From: Hydrogenispora ethanolica
GTDB taxonomy: Bacteria; Bacillota; UBA4882; UBA8346
Assembly (NCBI RefSeq): GCF_004340685.1
Contig: NZ_SLUN01000043.1
Span: forward strand, 1 to 46,797
Length of the DNA stretch: 46,797 nt
Direction: 5' to 3'
Both the position numbers and the translations under genes were made by a program. Under the pieces are notes generated by a model, which saw only the letters and a program-made list of their open reading frames with translations, had not been told where the DNA came from and searched no databases. Positions 1-7,591 of the stretch are shown in pieces. Position 1 is the first letter of the stretch; each line of letters opens with the position of its first letter.

Positions 1-112
1 GGCTGGATAAGCCGAAGGTGAAAGTTTCGACTCCAAGTCTGGTATCTTTGCTTCTCGGTATTGAAAAATATCTTCCTATTCAGTTTTCAGGGTGTCAAAA
101 CCCATCACCATT
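1..112. other. Leader/spacer upstream of 5S rRNA
   Basis: This stretch lies directly before the 5S gene. A segment near 84-93 resembles the short pyrimidine-rich boxes found between 23S and 5S genes in Firmicutes, so it is probably the 23S–5S spacer. I could not match it to the conserved 3' end of 23S rRNA, nor fold a tRNA from it. No protein-coding gene with a ribosome binding site is apparent. Confidence 0.4.
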
Positions 113-228
113 CCTGGTGTTGATTGCGAGGGGGTACCACCTGTTACCATCCCGAACACAGCAGTTAAGCCCTTCTGCGCCAATGGTACTTGTCGGGTAA
201 CCGGCCGGGAGAGTAGGTCTTCGCCAGG
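113..228 (+). rRNA. 5S ribosomal RNA
   Basis: This is the RNA of the central protuberance of the large ribosomal subunit. The sequence opens with CCTGGTG and closes with the complementary CGCCAGG, forming helix I. It contains the hallmark loop sequence CCCGAACACAGCAGTTAAG and the downstream GGGAGAGTAGG segment. The 116-nt length is normal for a bacterial 5S. A hairpin terminator follows 16 nt later, so this is the last gene of the rRNA transcript; the 16S and 23S genes would lie to the left, outside the window. The exact ends are accurate to about 2 nt. Confidence 0.95.
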
Positions 229-243
229 AGCGATTTTTTCAAA

Positions 244-278
244 CCAAAAGACTTCGGAGAAACTCCGAAGTCTTTTGG
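244..278. terminator. Bidirectional hairpin terminator after 5S rRNA
   Basis: A perfect 16-bp stem (244-259 with 263-278) closes a 3-nt AAA loop. The stem itself ends in CTTTTGG, and the minus strand continues into a T-rich run. It lies between the 5S gene and the convergent CotS-like gene ending at 298, so it probably stops transcription from both sides. Confidence 0.85.
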
Positions 279-297
279 CGTTTAGGCTGCCTGTAGA

Positions 298-1356
298 TTA
301 AGTGATTAACCCCGCTTTATTTTGGACTCCAATTTCTAGGGGGAAAGCTTGCAGGAAACTCTCCCGTTCTCGCTGGTAATTGATTTTATGGCGAAGTTTC
401 TTCAAGAACCGTTCTTTGGGCCAAGGCAGTTTTTCATAATAATACTGCAGCCCAACCTGCCAGTATTCCTGCGGCCAGCAAAGTAGAATATACATTACAT
501 CCAATTCATCAGGGGTTAATTGGTTTATCGTATGATACTCCGAGATAATAAACTTACCCAATTCGATGCGCCATTGATTATGTTTTAAGCTCCTCACTAA
601 TAAATTGATTAGATCGTGAATTCTTAAATCCAGTAAGCAATAATCGAAGTCGACCAGTACTAATTGTTGTTCATCCGTACGTAAAACATTGCGATTTGAG
701 TAATCATGGTGGCAGAAATACTGAGCTTTTGCCGCCTCAGCGGCTATCCCGGGGTACGCCGAGGCGACCAAGGCCTCCAGACTAAGGTTGGCTTGTCGGT
801 AAAATGGTTCAAAATGACGGAGAAATAATCTGCTAAATTCAGAAGATTCTTTTTCGGCCAAGGCTAACCTGCGAAAATCCTTCAATTGGCGAAGTCTTTC
901 CTCCAATTTGTCCGGCCAAGTCAACCAACAAGTTCGTTCCGGGTTGGGGATACTAGGATGAAAGCCAGCGGCACAACGGTGAAATTCTCCTAAAAATCGA
1001 ATAGCCTGACTGAGATCGGTGAGATCTTCAAAGTCTAATTCCTGGCTTGCATACCAATCGGACATCACATATAGTTCCGAGTTCATACTTACAAAGGGTT
1101 CCCCGTTTTTACTCCGCTCAAACTGTGGAACGCTTACGAAACCTCGGCTTTGCAAATGAGCCAATGCCTCGGAGATAAAATAAATGTCTTTCGCTTGTAA
1201 TTTAGTTTTTTTTAGATATTTGAGGCCGGCATCCGTTTCCAAACAATAAATTTTTCGATGTACCTTCCAGCCCAGTAGTTTAAGACCGAAACAAGCTACA
1301 ATTAATGTCAAATTTTCAACTTCAAGCGAAGCCGCTTCGTTGGAATCGCTGATCAA
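298..1356 (-). CDS. CotS-family spore coat protein, aminoglycoside-phosphotransferase/choline-kinase fold (copy 1)
   Basis: A 352-residue protein of the CotS/YutH/YsxE group, spore-coat proteins with a kinase fold related to aminoglycoside and choline kinases. The catalytic loop HHDYSNRN is at 216-223 (Asp and Asn intact) and the metal-binding DFD is at 236-238, so it may be an active kinase; the substrate is unknown. An N-terminal lobe with a Lys-containing strand (about 40-50) fits the ATP-binding half. Its TTG start overlaps the stop of the preceding minus-strand gene by 4 nt (TTGA), which implies translational coupling. It is the last of three consecutive CotS paralogues and ends just before the 5S terminator. 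Length is close to B. subtilis CotS (about 350 residues). Sporulation-specific expression is inferred from the family. Confidence 0.8.
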   Translation of the reverse strand: MISDSNEAASLEVENLTLIVACFGLKLLGWKVHRKIYCLETDAGLKYLKKTKLQAKDIYFISEALAHLQSRGFVSVPQFERSKNGEPFVSMNSELYVMSDWYASQELDFEDLTDLSQAIRFLGEFHRCAAGFHPSIPNPERTCWLTWPDKLEERLRQLKDFRRLALAEKESSEFSRLFLRHFEPFYRQANLSLEALVASAYPGIAAEAAKAQYFCHHDYSNRNVLRTDEQQLVLVDFDYCLLDLRIHDLINLLVRSLKHNQWRIELGKFIISEYHTINQLTPDELDVMYILLCWPQEYWQVGLQYYYEKLPWPKERFLKKLRHKINYQRERESFLQAFPLEIGVQNKAGLIT

Positions 1357-2372
1357 TTTTGCTCACCCACCGCTTGATAATGTTCAAAGCCATTATGAAA
1401 TTTCGTAAAAGCTTCGCGGTGTTTTATGTAATTTTGAAATTTATCAAATGCTCGTTCGTTTGAGTGACGCTGATGATGATGAAAATAACGAATTGCCATT
1501 CGCCAAAATTTTTGTGGGAAATAGAGCGCTGCTTTGATTATATCAAGTTCATTTTGACTGAGGGGTCGGATTGTCTGATAGGAGTCCAGCACCAAGTCCG
1601 CAACCTGATAATCCCAATGGCACTTTTTCATAATCCTTCGTAAGAATTTGACCAAATCCATCGAAGGAAGATCATAACGACAACTGTCAAAATCGATCAT
1701 AAAAATATGATTCTCAGGAGTTAGGATGAAATTGCGAGCCGCTGGGTCGCCATGACAAAAAGGCTTTTTGAATTGCGCTTGGGCTACCATTTGCATATAG
1801 GAGGTTTTTGTGATGCGCTCTATTGCTTCGCTAGCCATGTTCATGTAAAAATCGGCATGTTCAAGATAGAGTGCGGCGAATGAATCGTCTTTCATGGTTA
1901 AGGCAAGCTCTTTAAATCGTTTGAGATCGGCCAACCGTTCGGTAAAATGAATGATGCATTTCCCTAATTGGTCACGCATATTTGAACCGGGCGGTGGCTC
2001 AAAGCCAAAACTTTTTCTGTGAAAATCTGCGAAAATTGCAGTTGACTGAGTCAATTCGGAGCGATTCCGAAAATCGCACTGCCGCCCTTCGATCCAGTCA
2101 AAGAGCGTATAAGCATTTTTTTGATCAGTGATATAAGTTTTTCCCTCTACGGTCGGCAGGTATGGATACATGTCCTGAAAACCATTGCTGATGAGGTGCT
2201 TGAGGGCGGAATGAACAAATAAGAGACGCTTGGGTTTGAGAGGAGAGACTTTTAAATTCTTGATGCCCTGGTCGGTTTCAACTTTGTAAACATCTTTTAT
2301 TTTTTCCCAGCGAAGGACTTGTAAACCCCAATGGCTCAACAAGTTTTCCAAATCAACAGGATGATCCGTCAT
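1353..2372 (-). CDS. CotS-family spore coat protein, kinase fold (copy 2)
   Basis: A 339-residue paralogue of its two neighbours. The catalytic loop HGDPAARN lies at 207-214 and the DFD motif at 227-229, both complete. The residues flanking the motifs differ strongly from copies 1 and 3, so the duplication is old. The ATG start overlaps the upstream gene's stop by 4 nt and its own stop overlaps the next start by 4 nt, placing it in the middle of a tightly coupled three-gene operon. Members of this family sit in the inner or outer coat of Bacillus spores; a specific role here cannot be read from sequence. Confidence 0.8.
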   Translation of the reverse strand: MTDHPVDLENLLSHWGLQVLRWEKIKDVYKVETDQGIKNLKVSPLKPKRLLFVHSALKHLISNGFQDMYPYLPTVEGKTYITDQKNAYTLFDWIEGRQCDFRNRSELTQSTAIFADFHRKSFGFEPPPGSNMRDQLGKCIIHFTERLADLKRFKELALTMKDDSFAALYLEHADFYMNMASEAIERITKTSYMQMVAQAQFKKPFCHGDPAARNFILTPENHIFMIDFDSCRYDLPSMDLVKFLRRIMKKCHWDYQVADLVLDSYQTIRPLSQNELDIIKAALYFPQKFWRMAIRYFHHHQRHSNERAFDKFQNYIKHREAFTKFHNGFEHYQAVGEQN

Positions 2373-3379
2373 GCATTTGCTCCTTGAATGTAGTGGGCCT
2401 CTTCCCTGAAATCAGGGATAATTTCTCGCAAAAAGCTTGAACGTTCTTTTTCAAGAGCGACTAATTCCCAAATTCTCGATGCAAACTTTCGTTCAGACCA
2501 AGGAAGATTCTCCTCGAAACGTTGGCTACAAATCCGCCAAAAACCGTGGGGAAAGGCAAGTAGATAAGGCAGAAAACGCAATTCTTCTTCCGACATATTT
2601 CGCTCTCGCTGATACCCCTCGCATAACTCTTCAAAGATCCGGTGATTCCACCGATTCATTCGTAACATTCGTAATAGCAAGGTGGCCAGTTCTCGAATAA
2701 AGAGATCATTCTTTGAGAGTTCATAATCAATCAGAAACCAACTTCTTTCTATAATAATATTGGCAGGAGCCGGATCATTGTGACAGAAGCCTCCGGCAGT
2801 AGGTTGATTATTCCAGAAATCAAACTGATTCATGAATAGCCCGTGAATTGCGAATTCCGCTTGGGTACCAAAATAGTCCAGCCAGCTTAAAATAGTGCGA
2901 TCGGTTCGATTCAGTTTTTTTTGATTGGGGATCACAAGCTTAAGGGATTTTAAAAAAGCGGCCCGCTTCTGATATTCTACACTCCAATCTGGCCGGGATG
3001 GTCCTGATTCCATCGAAAGCATGGCTGATGTACAATGCAGTTTGGCATAAAGCTGAGCAAAAGTCTGCCTTTGTTTGAAGCTGGTGAAGTTAGGTTTTTC
3101 ACCTTCGAGCCAACGGGTTAGGATGAATAACTGATTGTTATATTTCCAATAGGGAGATCCCTGGACAGTTAAGAGCAAAGGCAGCAACCCATCGAACCCG
3201 GCGGTTATCAAGTCGTCGATCGTTTTCGCCAGCCATAAAAGATGAGAATGGTCTTGTTTCGTCCGCTTTAGACAAAAAGCGCCTTGTGAAGCAACAACTT
3301 TCCAAACTGGACCCCGTGGCTTAAGCGCTGTAATGTTAATCCCATAACCTTTATTGAGTGCAAGTATGAAATCTTGCAT
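2369..3379 (-). CDS. CotS-family spore coat protein, kinase fold (copy 3)
   Basis: A 336-residue protein and the first gene of the minus-strand CotS operon. The loop HNDPAPAN (200-207) keeps the catalytic Asp and Asn. The usual DFD metal motif reads DYE (218-220), retaining the first Asp but with a conservative change at the third position, so catalysis may be altered. A GGGGGTTGAG ribosome binding site precedes the ATG. A minus-strand CATAATATA element about 40 bp upstream resembles a mother-cell sigma -10 box. Family assignment rests on the shared motif order, the length and the operon with two similar genes. Confidence 0.78.
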   Translation of the reverse strand: MQDFILALNKGYGINITALKPRGPVWKVVASQGAFCLKRTKQDHSHLLWLAKTIDDLITAGFDGLLPLLLTVQGSPYWKYNNQLFILTRWLEGEKPNFTSFKQRQTFAQLYAKLHCTSAMLSMESGPSRPDWSVEYQKRAAFLKSLKLVIPNQKKLNRTDRTILSWLDYFGTQAEFAIHGLFMNQFDFWNNQPTAGGFCHNDPAPANIIIERSWFLIDYELSKNDLFIRELATLLLRMLRMNRWNHRIFEELCEGYQRERNMSEEELRFLPYLLAFPHGFWRICSQRFEENLPWSERKFASRIWELVALEKERSSFLREIIPDFREEAHYIQGANA

Positions 3380-3417
3380 TTCTCAACCCCCGGTCTGTTA
3401 AGTTAGTGCTCCAATCA

Positions 3418-3445
3418 TATATTATGAAATCCCCGTCAAATGTGT
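3418..3445 (-). promoter_or_regulatory. Candidate sigma-K-type promoter of the CotS operon
   Basis: On the minus strand CATAATATA (3426 down to 3418) matches the CATANNNTA -10 pattern of sigma-K promoters, with AC 17 nt upstream at 3445-3444 as a minimal -35. The spacing to the start codon at 3379 is plausible. The consensus is short and AT-rich, so a chance match is possible; the spore-coat nature of the operon is the main support. Confidence 0.3.
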
Positions 3446-3496
3446 CAGTTCCCATTTGACAAAAGCATGAATACGATGTTAGCGGGGGTGCTTCAA

Positions 3497-3664
3497 ATGG
3501 GGAGTCCGTTCAAGTATATCAAACATCTTGAAGAAAAGGTCTTTGTCGGAATTATTGGCTTGGAGCTCTTAAAAACTCTAATCGTACCGAATCCATTAGA
3601 TGTTCTAATACTGACTGGTTTAATCTTCGTGTTTATATGGTGCTTTGGCGATGATTGGCGTTGA
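3497..3664 (+). CDS. Small membrane protein, unknown function
   Basis: A 55-residue product, counting from the ATG at 3497 preceded by GGGGGTG with a 7-nt gap. An ATG at 3440 in the same frame would give 74 residues but lacks a good ribosome binding site. The centre and C-terminal half are hydrophobic (VFVGIIGLELLKTLIV and VLILTGLIFVFIW), suggesting two membrane segments with a short PNPLD turn. It overlaps the next CotS-like gene by 20 nt, so the two are probably cotranslated. The layout recalls the YqhV- or YrhC-type small proteins of spore formers, but I recognise no family. Confidence 0.5.
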   Translation: MGSPFKYIKHLEEKVFVGIIGLELLKTLIVPNPLDVLILTGLIFVFIWCFGDDWR

Positions 3665-4628
3665 AAGTATCACGCAAGGGGTCGGCGCAGATTTTCTTTC
3701 CGGTTTAGGAGAACTGGACCCTTTGTACCAAAGGCGTGGCGTTTACCTACTGAGAGAAGTCACCCCGCATAAAGTGCTTAAACAGTTGAAAGTCGGAGCT
3801 CAACAAGCGCTTTTGATTGGAAAACTTTTAAGACAAAGTCGGGTTTGTCCGGTTTTACCTCAAATTTTTGAATCGAATTCTGGTAAGCCATATCATTGGT
3901 TTAGAGGTTCGCGCTATATTCTGATTGAATTTTTGGAAGGCCGGGAAGCGGATTATTTCAATTTAGAGGATCTTCAGGCCGCGATTCAAGCAATGAAGGA
4001 GCTTCATTGTTTTGGGAAGGAACTTATCGCGCAAAATCCACGAATTTGGAGTCCGATTAAAATCAATCTTTTAAAAACTTGGCAACGTAGATTAGCAGAA
4101 ATGGAAACTTGCAGAGAAATTGCGATACGCCAGAAAACTGGCTGGTCTCAGCAGTATTTACAATTATGGCATCATCACGGAACCCTCGCGCATCAAGCCA
4201 TCCATGAACTGCTTCAATGGCGGGGAAAAGAGATTGACACCATTTGCTATCATGATTGGGCTTTTCATAACCTCATCATCAAAGAAGCAAAGGCTCGCCT
4301 TTTTGATTTTGACTACATGGTAGTTGATCACCCAGTACACGATAAATGTAACTTGATTGCCCGCTATCTTCGACTTTTTCAATGGTCCCTCGATTCAACG
4401 TTAAGGATACTTTGGAACTTTGACCATTATTATCCATGGAGCTCCGAGGAATTACGTTTACTCTTTGTCATGCTAACTTTTCCATATGATTATTGGATAT
4501 TAGGACGACAGTATTTTATTGAGAAACAGCCATGGAGCATGCGGTATTACCAAGAGCAATGGATGCGCAAGATCGGTTGTTTCAAAAAAAAGCAACTTGT
4601 TTTTGATTTGCTCAATAAATTGATGTGA
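3645..4628 (+). CDS. CotS-family spore coat protein, kinase fold (copy 4)
   Basis: A 327-residue protein on the opposite strand to the other three. The loop YHDWAFHN (H203, D204, N209) and DFD (221-223) give a complete catalytic set. It starts inside the preceding small membrane gene; ATG codons at 3645 and 3651 are both possible and neither has a strong ribosome binding site, which fits translational coupling. A PHP-domain gene follows 13 nt later. Head-to-head placement with the three-gene operon makes four related kinase-fold genes within 4.4 kb. Base composition is AT-rich compared with the downstream cell-wall genes. Confidence 0.75.
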   Translation: MAMIGVESITQGVGADFLSGLGELDPLYQRRGVYLLREVTPHKVLKQLKVGAQQALLIGKLLRQSRVCPVLPQIFESNSGKPYHWFRGSRYILIEFLEGREADYFNLEDLQAAIQAMKELHCFGKELIAQNPRIWSPIKINLLKTWQRRLAEMETCREIAIRQKTGWSQQYLQLWHHHGTLAHQAIHELLQWRGKEIDTICYHDWAFHNLIIKEAKARLFDFDYMVVDHPVHDKCNLIARYLRLFQWSLDSTLRILWNFDHYYPWSSEELRLLFVMLTFPYDYWILGRQYFIEKQPWSMRYYQEQWMRKIGCFKKKQLVFDLLNKLM

Positions 4629-4641
4629 GGATGTTACGCGA

Positions 4642-5544
4642 TTGTATTTACCATACCATCATCATAAAAAGTCTTTCAGTGAGGGACGATGGATCACCAT
4701 TGACCTTCACATTCATAGTACTTATTCAGGGGGCATTTTTAATCCCAGTCAAATTCTAGAGTTTTCCAGCCAACGTTTATTTGATGCCATTGGTATTAGT
4801 GATCACAATGAGATTCTCGGAGCATTGGAAGCGTTGCAAATTTATAAGAATGAGACTGGGTACCCCGAAGTAATCGTCTCTCAAGAAGTTTCGGCGGGAG
4901 AACACTTCCATTTGTTAATCATCGGGAGTAACTATGCATGGCCAAAAACAGATCGAGATGAATTGCTAGAAAGGATTATCGCGCATCGCCAGAATGGCGG
5001 AGCGGTAATTTTAGCTCATCCCTGGACTATTCCTATTGATACTTGGGCTTCAGGTTATTTGGAAACGATGTTGGAGTTTAATCTTCTTGATGGTGTCGAA
5101 ATGTTTAATTTTTCCATTGTTGATTTGACTTGTGAAGAATTAAGCATTTTTTCTGAGATTTGGAATAAGTGGTTTGCTGCTTCTCATCTTGGAATTTACG
5201 GAGGATCGGATTTTCATCACTTTCGTAAAGGACAATTGATTGGTACCGGAAAAACTTTTTTAAAAGTGATGGAACCTGGGCCGAAAGGAATTATCGATGC
5301 AATTCATCAACGTCGTGCCGTGGCTTCCTTGTCAAGCTATCAGGAGGTTGATCTTGATTGGCTAGGGAAAGGTTATCGTTTTCTTTATGGGTTCGACCCT
5401 TGGGTTGCTGAGATTATGGAGTTAAACAAATTTCTGAACCACCATATTCAAAGTTATTATCAAAATGATCGGTTGATGAAATCATTTTTACTCAAAATGT
5501 TGGCCAGTGGCCATTTTCAAGCGTTATACGAATTGTTGTTTTAA
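4642..5544 (+). CDS. PHP-domain metal-dependent phosphoesterase-like protein
   Basis: A 300-residue protein with the four PHP motifs in order: DLHIHSTYSGG near residue 22, ISDHNE near 51, a central HPW near 128, and GSDFHH near 190. These supply the His/Asp ligands of a trinuclear metal site, so phosphoesterase chemistry is likely; the substrate is unknown. The start is taken as TTG at 4642 preceded by TGAGGA; no in-frame ATG precedes the first motif. It forms a short transcript with the small membrane protein and CotS copy 4, so a role in spore-coat assembly is possible but inferred from position only. An AT-rich gap and the mraZ leader follow. Confidence 0.72.
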   Translation: MYLPYHHHKKSFSEGRWITIDLHIHSTYSGGIFNPSQILEFSSQRLFDAIGISDHNEILGALEALQIYKNETGYPEVIVSQEVSAGEHFHLLIIGSNYAWPKTDRDELLERIIAHRQNGGAVILAHPWTIPIDTWASGYLETMLEFNLLDGVEMFNFSIVDLTCEELSIFSEIWNKWFAASHLGIYGGSDFHHFRKGQLIGTGKTFLKVMEPGPKGIIDAIHQRRAVASLSSYQEVDLDWLGKGYRFLYGFDPWVAEIMELNKFLNHHIQSYYQNDRLMKSFLLKMLASGHFQALYELLF

Positions 5545-5593
5545 TCAAAAAATTTTTTCAAACCCCTTATTAAAAGGAGGAAATTGGACGATA

Positions 5594-5640
5594 ATGGAGA
5601 ATAGAGACACACAAGTGGAGCAGAGTGGAGGATAGTGGAG
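5594..5640 (+). promoter_or_regulatory. MraZ-box operator repeats upstream of mraZ
   Basis: Three GTGGAG repeats start at 5615, 5625 and 5635, exactly 10 bp apart and so on one helical face. A fourth, weaker ATGGAG lies at 5594. MraZ is known to repress its own dcw operon by binding several TGG-containing repeats with about 10-bp spacing upstream of mraZ. Spacing, position and repeat core all match; the promoter itself is not obvious. Confidence 0.75.
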
Positions 5641-5661
5641 AACAAGAATGAGGCATAATCC

Positions 5662-6090
5662 ATGCTGATTGGCGAGTATCAACACTCCTTAGATGAAAAG
5701 GGCCGTTTAATTGTACCGGCAAAATTCCGCGAAGACCTCGGTGAAAAATTCATTGTCACCAGGGGGTTTGATCGGGCGTTGTTTGTTTACTCGCTTGAGC
5801 AATGGGAAATTTTGAAACGAAAAATTGAAGAATTATCAACCGCCTCGCCTGATACGCAACGCGCTTTTGAACGACTATTTTTTTCTGGCGCAGTCGAAGC
5901 TGAATTGGACAAGCAAGGTCGGGTAGTTATTCCGCAACATTTGAGAGACCATGCCCACATTGAACGAGATGTTTACGTGAATGGCGTTTCCTCAAAAGTA
6001 GAGATTTGGGCGAAAGATGTTTGGGAAGAATACTCGAAACGAGTTCAAGAATCTTATGAAGAGATTGCGAAGACGAATATCAGGCTGTAA
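5662..6090 (+). CDS. mraZ: Transcriptional regulator MraZ
   Basis: A 142-residue DNA-binding protein with two tandem SpoVT-AbrB-like halves: HSLDEKGRLIVPAKFRE near residues 8-24 and ELDKQGRVVIPQHLRD near 80-95. MraZ proteins form ring-shaped oligomers on the dcw promoter and repress it. The length equals the family norm. ATG 5662 follows ATGAGG with 8-nt spacing. It is the first gene of the dcw cluster and stands 21 nt after a three-repeat MraZ box, supporting autoregulation. The next gene, rsmH, begins 17 nt after its stop. Confidence 0.95.
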   Translation: MLIGEYQHSLDEKGRLIVPAKFREDLGEKFIVTRGFDRALFVYSLEQWEILKRKIEELSTASPDTQRAFERLFFSGAVEAELDKQGRVVIPQHLRDHAHIERDVYVNGVSSKVEIWAKDVWEEYSKRVQESYEEIAKTNIRL

Positions 6091-6106
6091 TTTTGGGGTG
6101 GAGCAG

Positions 6107-7048
6107 ATGTCCGAGTTTCAACATCAAACGGTACTTTGTCAAGAAGCCATCGAACAACTCAATATTCGCCCGGATGGCATTTATGTAGATGCAACCACTG
6201 GTGGAGCCGGCCACGCATTTGAAATCGCCTCTCGGTTATCCTCTTCAGGAACTTTAATTGGAATCGATCAGGACCAATCAGCGATTGATGCAGCTCGAAA
6301 TCGATTGGCGGGAATGAATGCCCGCATTGAATTAATCCGCCAGAATTTCAGTTATTTAACCGAAATCATTGAAAGAATACATATTACGGGAATCGATGGC
6401 ATTTTGTTTGATTTGGGTGTTTCTTCACCGCAGCTCGATCAGGAAGAACGGGGATTTAGCTATAAGCATGACGCTCCTCTCGATATGAGGATGGATAGAA
6501 CCCAACCTTTTTCCGCTTTTCACTTGGTGAATGCCACCCCTAAAGATGAGCTGGCAAAAATCCTCTGGATTTATGGAGAGGAACGCTGGGCCAAAAGGAT
6601 TGCTCAGTTTATCGACGATGCTCGACATGAAAAGACCATTACAACCACGGGTGAGTTGGTGGAAATCATCAAAGAAGCGATTCCGGCTTCGGCGAGACGC
6701 GAGGGTCCTCACCCGGCGAAACGAAGTTTTCAAGCAATCCGGATTGCAGTCAATCGTGAACTTGAAGTGTTGGAATCGGCTCTCAAGCAAGCGATTGAAC
6801 TCCTGAACCCACAGGGCAGATTAGTCGCCATTTCTTTCCATTCCTTGGAGGATCGTTTGGTCAAGTCGTGTTTCGCCGAAGCGGCAAAGGGATGTGAATG
6901 TCCCAAGGATATTCCGATTTGTATATGTAATCGCAAACCAAAATTAAAGATTATTACCAAAAAGCCGATATTGCCTAGTGTGGAAGAATTAAAAAGAAAC
7001 CCTAGAGCTCGTAGTTCTAAACTGCGAACTGCAGAGAAACTGGTCTAA
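6107..7048 (+). CDS. rsmH: 16S rRNA (cytosine1402-N4)-methyltransferase RsmH
   Basis: A SAM-dependent enzyme that methylates N4 of C1402 in the ribosomal P site; formerly MraW. From ATG 6107 the product is 313 residues, a normal length. Visible motifs are HQTVL at the N-terminus, the SAM-binding GTLIGIDQDQSAI, LFDLGVSSPQLD, and the C-terminal ISFHSLEDRLVK. The reading frame is open further upstream, but GGGGTGGAG sits just before ATG 6107 and the conserved family start begins there. It is second in the dcw operon between mraZ and ftsL, its standard place. Confidence 0.95.
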   Translation: MSEFQHQTVLCQEAIEQLNIRPDGIYVDATTGGAGHAFEIASRLSSSGTLIGIDQDQSAIDAARNRLAGMNARIELIRQNFSYLTEIIERIHITGIDGILFDLGVSSPQLDQEERGFSYKHDAPLDMRMDRTQPFSAFHLVNATPKDELAKILWIYGEERWAKRIAQFIDDARHEKTITTTGELVEIIKEAIPASARREGPHPAKRSFQAIRIAVNRELEVLESALKQAIELLNPQGRLVAISFHSLEDRLVKSCFAEAAKGCECPKDIPICICNRKPKLKIITKKPILPSVEELKRNPRARSSKLRTAEKLV

Positions 7049-7069
7049 CGAAAAAGGAAGGTGCGTAAT

Positions 7070-7528
7070 ATGTTAGTAGCTGAAAAGAGAATTGCTTTCG
7101 ATCCTGTTTCTCCAGACGCAGTACGGTCCCATAAAATTTTACGGAGAGAACGTCCGAATCGTCGGGTTTTCTTTAAAATCGGAGGAGTAGTGCTCTGTGT
7201 GCTGGTCCTTAACATCCTAATTCAAGCGGTCGTAATTCAGAAAACCTATGAGATTCGCGGCTGGGAAGCGAAAATTAGAGATGTGAATCGAGAAATGGTC
7301 GAAGTTCGAATGGATATGGCAAATCTTGAATCTCTGGATCGAATTAAGTCAATCGCTCAAAATGATTTGGGGATGAGAGAAGCTGGGTCTTCTGATTATC
7401 GTTGTATTGCAGTTGCTCATCCAAAATCCTCGAATACTATTGATAATCCCAGAAAAAGCGGGAGTCTTTTAGCAAAAGTCGCTTCCTGGGTCGGAGGGTT
7501 TGGAGCCACAATGGCGAAAACCCCCTGA
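7070..7528 (+). CDS. ftsL: Cell-division protein FtsL-like
   Basis: A 152-residue bitopic membrane protein. A basic N-terminal cytoplasmic region is followed by one membrane span (about residues 40-62, IGGVVLCVLVLNILIQAVVI) and an extracytoplasmic coiled-coil stretch (about 65-105) ending in LGMRE, typical of FtsL/DivIC proteins that bridge the divisome and activate the septal synthase. Sequence conservation in this family is low, so the call rests on topology and position between rsmH and the PBP gene. ATG 7070 is favoured by AAGGAAGG 8 nt upstream. The C-terminal tail beyond the coiled coil is longer than in B. subtilis FtsL (117 residues). Confidence 0.82.
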   Translation: MLVAEKRIAFDPVSPDAVRSHKILRRERPNRRVFFKIGGVVLCVLVLNILIQAVVIQKTYEIRGWEAKIRDVNREMVEVRMDMANLESLDRIKSIAQNDLGMREAGSSDYRCIAVAHPKSSNTIDNPRKSGSLLAKVASWVGGFGATMAKTP

Positions 7529-7591
7529 TAAGTGTCTCTTTCTCTCTGAATACTAAAAATGATATCAAAAAATTTCGGCGGAGGGAAAAAG

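Noticed and set aside
1-60. Possible tRNA or 23S rRNA end at the window start
   Set aside because: No acceptor/T-arm pairing or TTCRA loop could be placed, and the 3'-end sequence of 23S rRNA was not recognisable.
5572-5601. Short leader peptide frame (TTG at 5584 after AAAAGGAGG) before mraZ
   Set aside because: Spacing of only 3 nt to the TTG and a six-codon product make it unlikely; the region is better explained as an MraZ-regulated leader.
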